Shown: positions 1 to 8,222 of the stretch, in pieces | Layout: every line of letters begins with the position of its first letter | Numbering within the stretch: the first letter of the stretch is position 1 | NCBI RefSeq assembly: GCF_017875235.1 | Contig: NZ_JAGGMI010000010.1 | Coordinates: 124,001-188,000 of the forward strand | Source of the DNA: Asticcacaulis solisilvae | GTDB taxonomy: Bacteria > Pseudomonadota > Alphaproteobacteria > Caulobacterales > Caulobacteraceae | Reading direction: 5' to 3' | Length of the DNA stretch: 64,000 nucleotides | Made by a program: the position numbers and the translations under genes | The notes under the pieces: model-generated | The model's database searches: none | Seen by the model: only the letters and a program-made list of their open reading frames with translations | What the model was told of the DNA's origin: nothing

Positions 1-548
1 ATGGCCGACATCAACCCAGCGCGCTCATAGGCCGTGGCGCCTTCGACCAGAGCCTGGATGCGCGCGGCTGTTTCCGCCGGCTGCGGCTTATGGATCAGGG
101 TGCGGTTCTGGCGGAACTCTAGTCCCAAGGCTTCGTTGGCCCAATCGATCAGCGGCAGCCAGGCGGCGTCCTCACGTTCGATCAAGGCCGCCGGATATTC
201 CGACGGATAACAGACAAGGTCGGTTTCGGTATAGCGCAGCACTTCGCCGACCGTTTCGGCCACCAGCGTGTCCATGCGATCGACCGCGGCAAAGCCCAGA
301 CGTGTCAGCGGCATGTCTTCATAGCCGACATATTCGCCGACAGCCGCCCACTCACCGGCGACCTGTCCCGCCACGGCCAGGGTCGGGAAGCGCAGCACGT
401 GGCCTTGCGGCGTCTTGACTGCGCGGCCGTCGAGGTGGATTTCAAACCCTTCCGCGACCTGGGCCGGCACGGCTTCACGCCAGAAGCGCTTGGGGCGGTG
501 GCCCAACTGGTCGCTCTTCTTCGAAGGGGCTTCGGCCTTATAGGTCAT
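1..548 (-). CDS. ATP12 family F1-ATPase assembly chaperone (partial, C-terminus cut by window edge)
   Basis: Members of the ATP12 family (PF07542) help assemble the F1 part of ATP synthase by binding the alpha subunit. The 182 visible residues begin MTYKAEAPSKK and carry the N-terminal motif RPKRFWREA at about residues 18-26, then the segment GFEIHLDGRAVKTPQGH and a conserved GEWAAVGEYV stretch. The last 50 or so residues lie beyond the left edge, judging from the usual length near 240. Its ATG overlaps the TGA of the upstream HAD phosphatase gene by four bases (ATGA), which suggests translational coupling. Family assignment is firm; the link to ATP synthase comes from family knowledge. Confidence 0.85.
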   Translation of the reverse strand, partial: MTYKAEAPSKKSDQLGHRPKRFWREAVPAQVAEGFEIHLDGRAVKTPQGHVLRFPTLAVAGQVAGEWAAVGEYVGYEDMPLTRLGFAAVDRMDTLVAETVGEVLRYTETDLVCYPSEYPAALIEREDAAWLPLIDWANEALGLEFRQNRTLIHKPQPAETAARIQALVEGATAYERAGLMSA

Positions 549-1243
549 ATCGCAGCCTTTACGTTTTCGGGCACGAAGGCATCGAGCGCCGCATTCAATT
601 GGTCGAAATCGTGGACGATGATGTGCGCACCAGCGGCCTTTAGCTCATCGACCGTATGAAAGCCCCAGGACACGCCGATCGTATAGACGCCGGCGCTCAG
701 GCCCATGCGAATATCGTGCGCGGTATCGCCGATCATCACCGTCTGGTGCGGATCGACGCCGAGATGGTCGAGATTGCATTTGAGCATATGCGGGTGCGGC
801 TTTGACGGCCCGTCATCGGCGCAGAAGCTGCAATCGAAAATGCCGTGCCAGTCATAGACGGCCGTATTGCGCTCGATGCCGCGCCGCGACTTGCCCGTCG
901 CCATGCCCATCAGCCAGCCTTCGGCTTTCAAACGGCGCAGGCAGGCATCGGCGCCGTCGTAAAGCGGCTCATGGAAATCGGGCTGGGCATGGGCGCGGAT
1001 AAAGGATTGCTTGTATTCGTAGGCGTAGCGTTCGGCGACATCGAGGGCGAGGTCCGGCCGCATGCTCTGGATCGCTTCCAACAACGAGAGGCCGACAATC
1101 TGTCGAACGTCCTCGTAGGTCGGCTCGTTCAAACCAAGGATCGCAGCCGCTTCCTGAAGGCCTTTCAAAATCGAAGCGCGGCTATCGACCAGAGTCCCGT
1201 CAACGTCCCATACCGCTAATTTTAGTTTGCGTTCAGTCGCCAC
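545..1243 (-). CDS. HAD-superfamily hydrolase, phosphoglycolate phosphatase-like
   Basis: A 232-residue haloacid dehalogenase phosphatase of subfamily IA. Motif I is VWDVDGTLVDS, with the nucleophile Asp13 and acid Asp15. A helical cap follows, then ATGKSRRG (motif II Thr and III Lys region) and the motif IV sequence VMIGDTAHDIRMG. It resembles Gph/Pgp-like phosphatases, but the cap does not reveal the substrate. Translation appears to start at a GTG: no ATG fits, and GAGGAG lies eight bases upstream. That Shine-Dalgarno sequence falls inside an intergenic two-hairpin repeat (see 1251-1316). It is co-transcribed with the ATP12-family gene downstream. Confidence 0.85.
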   Translation of the reverse strand: MATERKLKLAVWDVDGTLVDSRASILKGLQEAAAILGLNEPTYEDVRQIVGLSLLEAIQSMRPDLALDVAERYAYEYKQSFIRAHAQPDFHEPLYDGADACLRRLKAEGWLMGMATGKSRRGIERNTAVYDWHGIFDCSFCADDGPSKPHPHMLKCNLDHLGVDPHQTVMIGDTAHDIRMGLSAGVYTIGVSWGFHTVDELKAAGAHIIVHDFDQLNAALDAFVPENVKAAI

Positions 1244-1250
1244 GCAGGCT

Positions 1251-1316
1251 CTCCTCGCATTCGCTCGGGCGGGCAGTCGCCCTTGCCAAAAAGCCTTCAG
1301 CTTTTTGGAAGCTCAT
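1251..1316. repeat. Two-hairpin intergenic repeat, copy 1
   Basis: A 66-base element between the rluC-like gene and the HAD phosphatase gene, related to the copy at 45514-45575. Both begin CTCCTCGCAT, share CGCTCGGGCGG, and hold two hairpins. Here hairpin 1 is GGGC-AGTC-GCCC and hairpin 2 has a nine-base stem, CCAAAAAGC paired with GCTTTTTGG. The copies differ at paired positions so that pairing is kept. Its left end supplies the GAGGAG Shine-Dalgarno of the HAD gene on the minus strand, and its right end overlaps the 3' end of the rluC reading frame. Confidence 0.7.
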
Positions 1317-2317
1317 CGCTTACTCTTCTTCACGCGCACAAACGGATCGGGTTCGGCGTCGTGCCAATCAAAGCCAAAGCGATCAAAACCCGCCTTGCTG
1401 ACCGGATCGAGCGGCGCTTCGACGATCAGCGTGCCTTGCGTCGGGTGCGGCAGCTCGATGCGGCGGTGATGCAGTTGCAGCCCCAGGCCCTCCGACAGTT
1501 CGCGGCTGGCTTCGTTGCCGTATTTCGGGTCGCCCAGGATCGAATGGCCGATCGCCTGCATATGGGCGCGCAACTGGTGCGTCCGGCCGGTGTGCGGGCG
1601 CAGGCCCATCCAGGCGACGCGCGGGCCGGCGCGGCCGATGGTGACATATTCGGTTTCGGCCACTTCGGCGCCCGGCTCTTTCGGATCAGCGACCTGAACA
1701 ATTTCGCGGTCGTGGAAGCCCTTTTTCACCAGCGGCACGTCGATATAGCCGTCTTCCGGCTTGGGGTTACCGACGACCAGCGCCCAATAGGTCTTGTTGG
1801 CGCGGCGCTTGGCAAAGGCCCCCGCCAGACGTGCGGCGGCGGCCGGCGATTTGCCGAGCAGCAGCACGCCCGACGTATCGCGGTCGAGACGGTGGACCAG
1901 GCGCGGACGCTCCAGCCCCTCGCCCCACGCCGACAAAAGCCGGTCGATGTGGTTCTTGGTCTTGGTGCCGCCCTGGACCGCCAGGCCCGACGGCTTGTTG
2001 ATGGCGATGACGTCTTCGTCTTCGTAGATCACCAGCGAGCGCGCATACTTGATTTCCTGCGGGCTCAGCGTCGCGCGTTCGCGCTTTTGCTGGTCCTCGG
2101 TCGGTGCGTCGGGCAAAGGCGGTACGCGCACGGTCTGGCCTGTCGTCAGCCGCGTATCGGCCTTGACCCGGCCGCCGTCGACGCGCACCTGGCCCGATCG
2201 AACAAGCTTGTTCAGTTGGACGTGATTGATGTGCGGCCAGCGGCGCTTGAAAAACTTGTCGAGGCGGACCCCGTCCTCGCCGTCGGTGACGTAGAGGGTT
2301 TTGACTTCTTTACTCAT
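1313..2317 (-). CDS. rluC: Large-subunit rRNA pseudouridine synthase, RluC/RluD family
   Basis: A 334-residue pseudouridine synthase. An N-terminal S4 RNA-binding domain (about residues 15-70) is followed by the catalytic domain with RLVHRLDRDTSG, in which Asp145 is the catalytic aspartate. The C-terminal motif RPHTGRTHQLRAHM is also present. The S4 domain and the spacing fit the RluC subgroup, which modifies 23S rRNA positions equivalent to 955, 2504 and 2580 in E. coli. RluD is the main alternative, so the symbol is less certain than the family. Its ATG overlaps the TGA of the crcB gene (ATGA), so the two form a coupled pair. The very basic C-terminus ends RVKKSKR. Confidence 0.85.
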   Translation of the reverse strand: MSKEVKTLYVTDGEDGVRLDKFFKRRWPHINHVQLNKLVRSGQVRVDGGRVKADTRLTTGQTVRVPPLPDAPTEDQQKRERATLSPQEIKYARSLVIYEDEDVIAINKPSGLAVQGGTKTKNHIDRLLSAWGEGLERPRLVHRLDRDTSGVLLLGKSPAAAARLAGAFAKRRANKTYWALVVGNPKPEDGYIDVPLVKKGFHDREIVQVADPKEPGAEVAETEYVTIGRAGPRVAWMGLRPHTGRTHQLRAHMQAIGHSILGDPKYGNEASRELSEGLGLQLHHRRIELPHPTQGTLIVEAPLDPVSKAGFDRFGFDWHDAEPDPFVRVKKSKR

Positions 2318-2682
2318 GCGGCAACCTTTCGCACGATGAACAGCCCCAGCGCAACCGCGGCAATCGATAATACCACCGACAGACCGGCATAAATCATGGC
2401 GCCTGCATAGTCTCGGCGCTCCAGCATCTGCACCGTCTCCAGCGAAAACGACGAAAAGGTCGTGAAACCGCCTAGGACGCCGGTGGCTAGCAACAGGCGC
2501 ATGCGCTCGCCTTCACCGGGGTTGCGCAGGATAAAGCCCATGACCAGCCCCATCAGCAGCCCGCCCGCGACGTTCGCGGCAAATGTGCCGTAGGGCCAGA
2601 AACCGTTCAGCCAGCGTCCCAGGCCATAGCGCGCCACCGATCCGACGCCACCACCAATCAAGACAAGAAAAACATTCAACAT
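2314..2682 (-). CDS. crcB: Fluoride efflux channel CrcB/Fluc
   Basis: A 122-residue membrane protein of the Fluc/CrcB family, which works as a dual-topology dimer to export fluoride. It has the typical GGGVGSVARYGLGRW start, the segment GTFAANVAGGLLMGLVMG, and the signature GVLGGFTTFSSFS, which lines the fluoride pore. Four membrane helices are visible. It is the first gene of a two-gene unit with rluC. No fluoride riboswitch was recognised upstream. Instead a short hairpin (AGGCG/CGCCT) covers the likely ribosome binding site directly before the ATG. Confidence 0.92.
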   Translation of the reverse strand: MLNVFLVLIGGGVGSVARYGLGRWLNGFWPYGTFAANVAGGLLMGLVMGFILRNPGEGERMRLLLATGVLGGFTTFSSFSLETVQMLERRDYAGAMIYAGLSVVLSIAAVALGLFIVRKVAA

Positions 2683-2683
2683 A

Positions 2684-2700
2684 AGGCGGTATTACGCCTC
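2684..2700 (-). promoter_or_regulatory. Hairpin over the crcB ribosome binding site
   Basis: On the minus strand the bases just before the crcB ATG can fold as AGGCG-loop-CGCCT, with the only purine-rich Shine-Dalgarno candidate (AGAGGCG) in the 5' arm. Such a structure could lower translation initiation. The stem is only five base pairs, so function is an inference. Confidence 0.35.
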
Positions 2701-2760
2701 TTGGCCCGAGGTGCATAGTCCACTAAGTACGCTTTTGCGGAAACCAAAGGACCAAAGCCG

Positions 2761-3192
2761 ATGAGCCTCGATCTGACCTACGATACCGGCAACATCTTCG
2801 CCAAGATTCTGGCCGGCGATATTCCATCCGCCAAGGTTTATGAGGACGCCCAGACGCTCAGCTTCATGGACGCCTTTCCACAGACGCTGGGCCACACACT
2901 GGTCATCCCAAAGGTCAAGGCCTGCAACCTGTTCGACATCGCGCCGGATGATCTTTGCGACCTTGTCGCCAAAACGCAGAAAATCGCCCACGCCGTTCGC
3001 GATGCGCTCAGGCCCGACGGCGTGCGCATCATGCAGTTCAACGGCGAAGCGGCCGGCCAGACCATCTTCCACATCCACTTCCATATCCTGCCCGTCTGGA
3101 ACGATGCCACCGAACGCGGCCATGCCTCAGGCAAGATGGCCGATATGGCGGACCTCAAGGCGCTGGCCGAACAGATCAGGGCGAAGCTGTAA
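2761..3192 (+). CDS. HIT (histidine triad) family nucleotide-binding protein
   Basis: A 143-residue cytoplasmic hydrolase of the HIT superfamily, Hint branch. Members hydrolyse nucleoside phosphoramidates or related phosphodiesters. It contains NIFAKILAGDIPSAKVYED at the N-terminus, the HTLVIPK strand, and the triad HIHFH at residues 104-108, preceded by NGEAAGQTIFH. The length fits a single HIT domain with a short C-terminal helix. The next gene, a histidine phosphatase, starts one base after the stop, so the two are probably co-transcribed. Confidence 0.92.
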   Translation: MSLDLTYDTGNIFAKILAGDIPSAKVYEDAQTLSFMDAFPQTLGHTLVIPKVKACNLFDIAPDDLCDLVAKTQKIAHAVRDALRPDGVRIMQFNGEAAGQTIFHIHFHILPVWNDATERGHASGKMADMADLKALAEQIRAKL

Positions 3193-3193
3193 G

Positions 3194-3814
3194 ATGTTCT
3201 TCGTTCTTCGCCACGGCCAAACCGATTGGAATGTCGAAGCCCGCTTGCAGGGCTCGACCGACATTCCGCTGAACGACACAGGCCGTGCACAGGCACGCGC
3301 CGCAGCCGCGTTTTTCAAAGACAGAGGCCTGACCAGGATCGTGACCAGTCCGCTCATCCGCGCCCATGAAACCGCGCGGCTGGTCGGCGAACAGCTGGGG
3401 CTGGAACCGGTCATCGACGCCCGCCTGATCGAGCGCAATTTCGGCCTCTTCGAAGGCATGACGATCGACGAGGTCCACCAGCACCGCGAAGAGATGCGCG
3501 ACCACATGAACCCGACGGCCGATGTCGACGGCAAGCACTATCCGTGGAACGCCGAAGCCCTGCCCGCCGTCATCGATCGCGTCTTCGACTGCGTCAACGC
3601 CTACCGCCACGCCGACACCTGCCTGTTCGTCTGCCACGGCATCCCGTTCCGCGCCATTTCTCGCAAGTTCATCGACGACATGTATTCCAGCCCCAACTGC
3701 GCGCCGGTCATGTTCGAAGAGACCGACGGCAAATGGCGCATGGTCGCGCTCGATCCGGACAATGCGCCGATCCAGCAGATCTATAACGCCCAGACGACCA
3801 TGGGACGGATTTAA
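3194..3814 (+). CDS. Histidine phosphatase family protein (phosphoglycerate mutase-like)
   Basis: A 206-residue enzyme of the histidine phosphatase superfamily. It starts MFFVLRHGQTDWN, the RHG catalytic motif with His7 as nucleophile, and has TSPLIRAHETA in the middle, RLIERNFGLFEGM, and FVCHGIPFRAI with the second catalytic His. It is probably a small-molecule phosphatase rather than a glycolytic mutase; the substrate cannot be read from sequence. The start is the ATG one base after the HIT gene stop. A longer in-frame reading exists upstream, but it only overlaps the HIT gene in another frame. Confidence 0.88.
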   Translation: MFFVLRHGQTDWNVEARLQGSTDIPLNDTGRAQARAAAAFFKDRGLTRIVTSPLIRAHETARLVGEQLGLEPVIDARLIERNFGLFEGMTIDEVHQHREEMRDHMNPTADVDGKHYPWNAEALPAVIDRVFDCVNAYRHADTCLFVCHGIPFRAISRKFIDDMYSSPNCAPVMFEETDGKWRMVALDPDNAPIQQIYNAQTTMGRI

Positions 3815-3861
3815 CTGTCATCGCCCCTGTGTTAACCTCCGCGAAAATCAGGGGGAATGAC

Positions 3862-5595
3862 ATGCCGGCTAACAGCACTTTCACACCACAATACGCCCTG
3901 ATCTTCAGGCTTGCGATTGGTCTTGTCTTTGGCCTCGGGCTCGCCTGGCTGACCGACAAGCCCGGCGCCGCGCGGATGGAAAACTGGCATCCCGAGACCT
4001 GGCGCATCGCAGCGACCTCGACGCTTGGGCTGGGCGCGTTTATCTTCTGGGCTGGCGCCGGCGCCATGCGACGCCTTAGCTTGGCCGTATGGGGCGTAGT
4101 CGCCCTGGCCCTGATCGCCTTCATCAGCTGGAGCCATGCCGCCGGAGACGCCTCCTACGCGGCCTTCTTCAGCCAGAGCAGTTTCCTGATCTACCCCTTC
4201 CTGTTCATCGCCCACGAACTGGTCAGCAGCGGCGATCAGGCGCGCAAGATCATCGCGCCCTATCCGACCTATTTCGACGAAGCGTGGAAGCGCGGCGTGC
4301 AACTGGCGCTGGCCATCCTGTTCACCGCCCTGTTCTGGGCCATACTGTGGCTGGGCGCGGCGCTTTTAGGTTTTATCGGCTTCAACTGGCTGAGGGACCT
4401 CTTGAGCGAATCCTACTTCGGCTGGCCGATGACGGGCCTGGCCTTCGCCGCCGCGGTCCATCTCGGCGACGTCCAGCCCAAGCTGATGGCCGGTTTCCGC
4501 GCCCTCGTCCTCGGTGTCCTGTCGTGGCTCTTGCCGGTGATCACCCTGATCGGCGTTGTTTTTGCCGCCTCCTTGTGCGTCAGCGGGCTTGAGCCGCTAT
4601 GGAAGACCAAGGCGGCGACGGCGTCGCTACTGGCGGCCTGCGTGGCCTTGGTCCTGCTGATCAACGCCGCCTATCAGCAGGGCGACGAAGAACGCCCGGT
4701 CCACGTTATTATAAAATGGTCGGCGCGGCTGGCCTGCGGCCTGATGCTGGTCTTCTCGGCCCTGGCCGCCTTCAGCCTGGGCCTGCGCATCCAGCAATAC
4801 GGCCTGACGCCCGAACGCGTCCTGGCCGGGGTCGGCGTCATCATCGCCCTCGCCTATGGCGCAAGTTACACCGTCGCCGCGCTCTGGCCGAAAGGCCGCT
4901 GGCTGAACCTGTTGGAGCCGATCAATATCGGCCTGGCCTTTATCAAGGCGGCGCTGCTTCTGGCCGTGCTGACGCCGGTCGCCAACCCCAACCGCCTGAG
5001 CGTCGAAAGCCAGGTCGCGCGCGTCCAGTCCGGCAAGGTCACGACCGATCGGTTCGACTGGCAGCTTCTGCGCTTCAATACCGGCGCCTATGGCCGCGAT
5101 GCGCTCAAAAAGCTGACCACTTCGGGCAAAACCGGCGCCATCCGTGACGCGGCGCTGACCGCCAGCCGGCTTAAGGACGACGATCGCTACGCATCAGCGG
5201 CAGTCGATGTGACGCAGAAAAAGGCCGATCCGAAGCAGTTCACGGTCGTCTTCCCGCAGGGCGCCGCCATGCCTGAAGGCTTCTTTGCGCAAGCCTATGG
5301 CCCCTACGTCCTGCCCGATTGCGCAACGGAAAAGACGGCGACGCCCTCCTGTTCGGCGGCATTTATCGACATGTCGCGCGATGGCCAGCCCGAAATGCTG
5401 ATCCTCGACGATTTTGAAGCCACGGTCTTCGTCCGTGACCAGAACGGCTGGCACAAGACGGGCACGCTGAACCTGTCGCCCGACCAGGCCCGTGACTTCA
5501 AGGCCGGCAAGCTTAAGCCGCAAACACCCGAGTTCGATGACCTGAAGGTCGGTGACGCTCCGCCCCTGCGCCTGTGGGTCGAGCGATCGAAATAG
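3862..5595 (+). CDS. DUF4153 domain-containing polytopic membrane protein
   Basis: About 577 residues from the ATG at 3862, chosen because AGGGGG lies six bases upstream; an in-frame ATG 33 bases earlier lacks such a site. The first 400 residues hold about ten hydrophobic helices, with the motif QQYGLTPERVLAG that is typical of DUF4153. The last 170 residues are hydrophilic, contain a Cys pair (CATEKTATPSCS) and look extracytoplasmic. The function of DUF4153 proteins is unknown, and nothing here adds to it. It stands alone between the phosphatase gene and an unannotated 160-base gap. Confidence 0.75.
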   Translation: MPANSTFTPQYALIFRLAIGLVFGLGLAWLTDKPGAARMENWHPETWRIAATSTLGLGAFIFWAGAGAMRRLSLAVWGVVALALIAFISWSHAAGDASYAAFFSQSSFLIYPFLFIAHELVSSGDQARKIIAPYPTYFDEAWKRGVQLALAILFTALFWAILWLGAALLGFIGFNWLRDLLSESYFGWPMTGLAFAAAVHLGDVQPKLMAGFRALVLGVLSWLLPVITLIGVVFAASLCVSGLEPLWKTKAATASLLAACVALVLLINAAYQQGDEERPVHVIIKWSARLACGLMLVFSALAAFSLGLRIQQYGLTPERVLAGVGVIIALAYGASYTVAALWPKGRWLNLLEPINIGLAFIKAALLLAVLTPVANPNRLSVESQVARVQSGKVTTDRFDWQLLRFNTGAYGRDALKKLTTSGKTGAIRDAALTASRLKDDDRYASAAVDVTQKKADPKQFTVVFPQGAAMPEGFFAQAYGPYVLPDCATEKTATPSCSAAFIDMSRDGQPEMLILDDFEATVFVRDQNGWHKTGTLNLSPDQARDFKAGKLKPQTPEFDDLKVGDAPPLRLWVERSK

Positions 5596-5752
5596 TCAGC
5601 GCACGGGTTAGTAGGCACTATCACCTTTTCCATATGAGACCTTGCGGCGTTCGTGATCTCCAGTGTGCGCGACGAGGCCCTGGAGCAACGCGATCTTGGG
5701 TGTCATGAAGCGCGGGGCTATTTGACGGCAGGCTGAAGCCGTCGGTTACCGC

Positions 5753-6781
5753 TTACACGCCGGCTGGCGGGACCACCGCCTGCGCCTGAGCGCCCAGCAG
5801 GTTACGGACCTCGGCAAACAACTCGACGGACTTCAGGCGCGCGGCGATGTCGTGGATCGGCATGGAGACGATCAGTTCGTCGGCTTCGGTCTGATTGAGG
5901 AAGTTGCCAAGGCGTTTGGCAATCGTCGCCTTCGAGCCAACCATGGCGTAGCGCAGCATATGGTCGATCATCGCCGTTTCTTCCGGCTTAAGGTCGGCGA
6001 CGGCATCATAGGACGGACGCGGAAAGGGCACGCGGACATTGCGGCGCAGATTGGCGAAGGACTGCTGCATCGAGGTGTAGAGGAACTCGGCCTCGGCGTC
6101 GCTGTCGGCCGCCACGCCCATGACGCCGACCATGGTGTGGGGCCTGGCCAGAGAGTCGGATGGCCTGAAGTTGCTGCGGTAGATATGCAGGGCGTCGAAC
6201 AGAAGTTCAGGCGCGAAGTGCGAGGCGAACGCATAAGGTAAGCCAAGCTGCGCCGCCAATTGTGCGCTGTAGAGCGATGAGCCAAGCAGCCAGATCGGCA
6301 CATTGGCATTCATGCCCGGCACGGCCAGGATGCGCTGCCCTTCGTCCGGCGCGCCGAAATAGGCCTGAAGCTCGAGAATGTCCTGCGGGAAGCTGTCGAC
6401 ACCGTCGCCCATATTGCGGCGCAAGGCCCGCGCTGTCATCATGTCGGTGCCTGGGGCGCGGCCGAGGCCTAGATCGACCCGGCCGGGGAAGAGCGCCTCC
6501 AGCGTGCCGAACTGCTCGGCGATCACCAGCGGCGAATGGTTGGGCAGCATGATGCCGCCGGAACCAATCCGGATGGTTTTGGTTGCCTGGCCGACATGGG
6601 CAATCACAATGGAGGTCGCCGCCGAAGCAATGGCCGGCATGCCGTGATGTTCTGCCAGCCAGTAGCGCTCATAGCCGTGCGCTTCAGCCGCCTGCGCCAT
6701 CCGCGCCGAATTGGCCAGGGCATCGGATACCGTGCCGCCTTCGGAAATCTGCGACAGGTCGAGGATGGAAAAGGGAATCAT
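5753..6781 (-). CDS. LLM class flavin-dependent oxidoreductase (luciferase-like monooxygenase)
   Basis: A 342-residue protein of the bacterial luciferase-like family, MsnO8-type. It opens [15 protein letters not shown], then [19 protein letters not shown] and the FMN-binding region [41 protein letters not shown] (this spans several blocks of the family signature). Members use reduced flavin and oxygen on varied substrates; the substrate is unknown here. The start at 6781 is preferred over the in-frame ATG 21 bases upstream because GGAG lies seven bases before it and the family begins at this methionine. Cytoplasmic, single gene. Confidence 0.85.
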   Translation of the reverse strand: MIPFSILDLSQISEGGTVSDALANSARMAQAAEAHGYERYWLAEHHGMPAIASAATSIVIAHVGQATKTIRIGSGGIMLPNHSPLVIAEQFGTLEALFPGRVDLGLGRAPGTDMMTARALRRNMGDGVDSFPQDILELQAYFGAPDEGQRILAVPGMNANVPIWLLGSSLYSAQLAAQLGLPYAFASHFAPELLFDALHIYRSNFRPSDSLARPHTMVGVMGVAADSDAEAEFLYTSMQQSFANLRRNVRVPFPRPSYDAVADLKPEETAMIDHMLRYAMVGSKATIAKRLGNFLNQTEADELIVSMPIHDIAARLKSVELFAEVRNLLGAQAQAVVPPAGV

Positions 6782-6992
6782 GGCGGCACTCCGGCACTCC
6801 AAAGCGATAGCTTTGGCAAGGGCGACCGTCCGCAGCCGCTCATGCGGCGAGCCTGCGCGGCCAATATGTCGCCTATGTAGGTGTTCCGGTTACGATTGGA
6901 AGGCAAGAAACAGGTGAATAAATCCTGCTGGCGGTTTGCCTTGTTAAAAAGCGCCCCCAAATACGAAGCGCAACAACCAATGGAGCCTCCCC

Positions 6993-8024
6993 ATGGAATA
7001 TCGCCAGCTTGGCCGGTCCGGCCTGAAAGTCCCCGTCCTCAGCTACGGCACCGGCACGTTCGGCGGCAAGGGCGACTTTTTTGAAAAGTGGGGCAATGCC
7101 GACGTCGCCGAAGCCACCCGGCTGGTTGATATCTGCCTCGATCACGGGATTAACTTCTTCGACACGGCCGATGTCTATTCGCGCGGCGCCTCAGAGGAAA
7201 TCTTGGGCGCGGCGCTCAAAGGTCGCCGCGACAACGCCCTGATCTCGACCAAGGCCAGCTTCACCATGGGCGATGGCCCGAACGACAAGGGTTCGTCGCG
7301 CTACCACCTGATCCGTTCGGCCGAAGCCAGCCTGAAACGCCTCGGCACCGACCATATCGACCTCTACTTCATGCACGGCTTCGACGCCCTGACGCCGGTC
7401 GATGAGGTCCTGCACACGCTGGACACGCTGATCACCTCGGGCAAGGTCCGCTATATCGGCGTGTCGAACTTCTCGGGCTGGCACCTGATGAAGGCGTTGG
7501 CCACGTCTGAACGCTATGGCCTGGCGCGCTATGTCGCCTATCAGGGCTATTACTCGCTGATCGGCCGCGATTACGAATGGGAGCTGATGCCGCTGGCGCA
7601 GGACCAGGGTGTTGGCACCATGGTCTGGTCGCCGCTCGGCTGGGGACGCCTGACCGGCAAGATCAAGCGCGGCCAGGCGCCAAGCGAAGGCCGGATTGCT
7701 TCCGGCGGCGAAGGCGGCGGGCCTAAGGTTGATGACGAACACCTCTATAATGTTGTCGACGTGCTGGAAGAGATCGCCGGCGAGGTCGGCAAGACCATCC
7801 CGCAGGTCGCGCTCAACTGGCTGCTGCAACGTCCGACCGTATCCAATATCGTCGTCGGCGCCCGCAACGAAGCGCAGTTGATTCAGAACCTCGGCGCCGT
7901 CGGCTGGAACCTGACGACGGATCAGGTTGCGCGGCTCGACGCCGTCAGCCGCAAAGACCCGCCGTATCCTTACTGGCACCAGACGGGTTACAACGACCGC
8001 AACCCCAAGCCGACGCAGTGGTGA
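6993..8024 (+). CDS. Aldo/keto reductase
   Basis: A 343-residue NADPH-dependent aldo/keto reductase with an intact catalytic tetrad: Asp57 and Tyr62 in FFDTADVYS, Lys87 in ALISTKASF and His128 in LYFMHGF. The cofactor end contains VVGARNEAQL, the usual phosphate-binding loop. The protein resembles the general-stress/YajO-like AKR branch; the carbonyl substrate is unknown. It runs towards clpA on the opposite strand and the two share a strong bidirectional terminator. Confidence 0.9.
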   Translation: MEYRQLGRSGLKVPVLSYGTGTFGGKGDFFEKWGNADVAEATRLVDICLDHGINFFDTADVYSRGASEEILGAALKGRRDNALISTKASFTMGDGPNDKGSSRYHLIRSAEASLKRLGTDHIDLYFMHGFDALTPVDEVLHTLDTLITSGKVRYIGVSNFSGWHLMKALATSERYGLARYVAYQGYYSLIGRDYEWELMPLAQDQGVGTMVWSPLGWGRLTGKIKRGQAPSEGRIASGGEGGGPKVDDEHLYNVVDVLEEIAGEVGKTIPQVALNWLLQRPTVSNIVVGARNEAQLIQNLGAVGWNLTTDQVARLDAVSRKDPPYPYWHQTGYNDRNPKPTQW

Positions 8025-8103
8025 TTTAAGAATGCAGGAGGCACGGCCTCCTGCACCTCGATACCTTGACAGCGAAGACTGAAACGTCGCAGCCCAGGCT
8101 GCA

Positions 8104-8148
8104 CAAATGAAAACCCCCAAGGCCCTAAGCCTTGGGGGTTTTCATTTG
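8104..8148. terminator. Bidirectional intrinsic terminator between the aldo/keto reductase and clpA
   Basis: A perfect 20-base inverted repeat around a five-base loop (CCTAA). The inner stem is CCCCCAAGGC/GCCTTGGGGG, flanked by AAAA on the left and TTTT on the right, so it gives a U-tract on both strands. The genes on either side converge. Confidence 0.9.
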
Positions 8149-8197
8149 TATATCTTAAGCCGCCGGCGCTTCAACCTGCACCGTTAGCATACCGGGG

Positions 8198-8219
8198 TGC
8201 AGGGGACGCGTCCCCTGCA
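8198..8219. repeat. 22-base perfect palindrome next to the clpA stop codon
   Basis: TGCAGGGGACG followed by its exact reverse complement, three bases from the end of clpA. There is no T-run on either side, so it is not a typical terminator. It could act as a 3' stabilising hairpin or be a protein-binding site. Confidence 0.6.
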
Positions 8220-8222
8220 ATC

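Noticed and set aside
1283-2392. A 369-codon open frame opposite rluC and crcB
   Set aside because: Antisense shadow of two genes with intact family motifs.
5596-5752. Small RNA or gene in the gap between the DUF4153 and LLM oxidoreductase genes
   Set aside because: No open frame with coding bias, no terminator and no recognisable structure.
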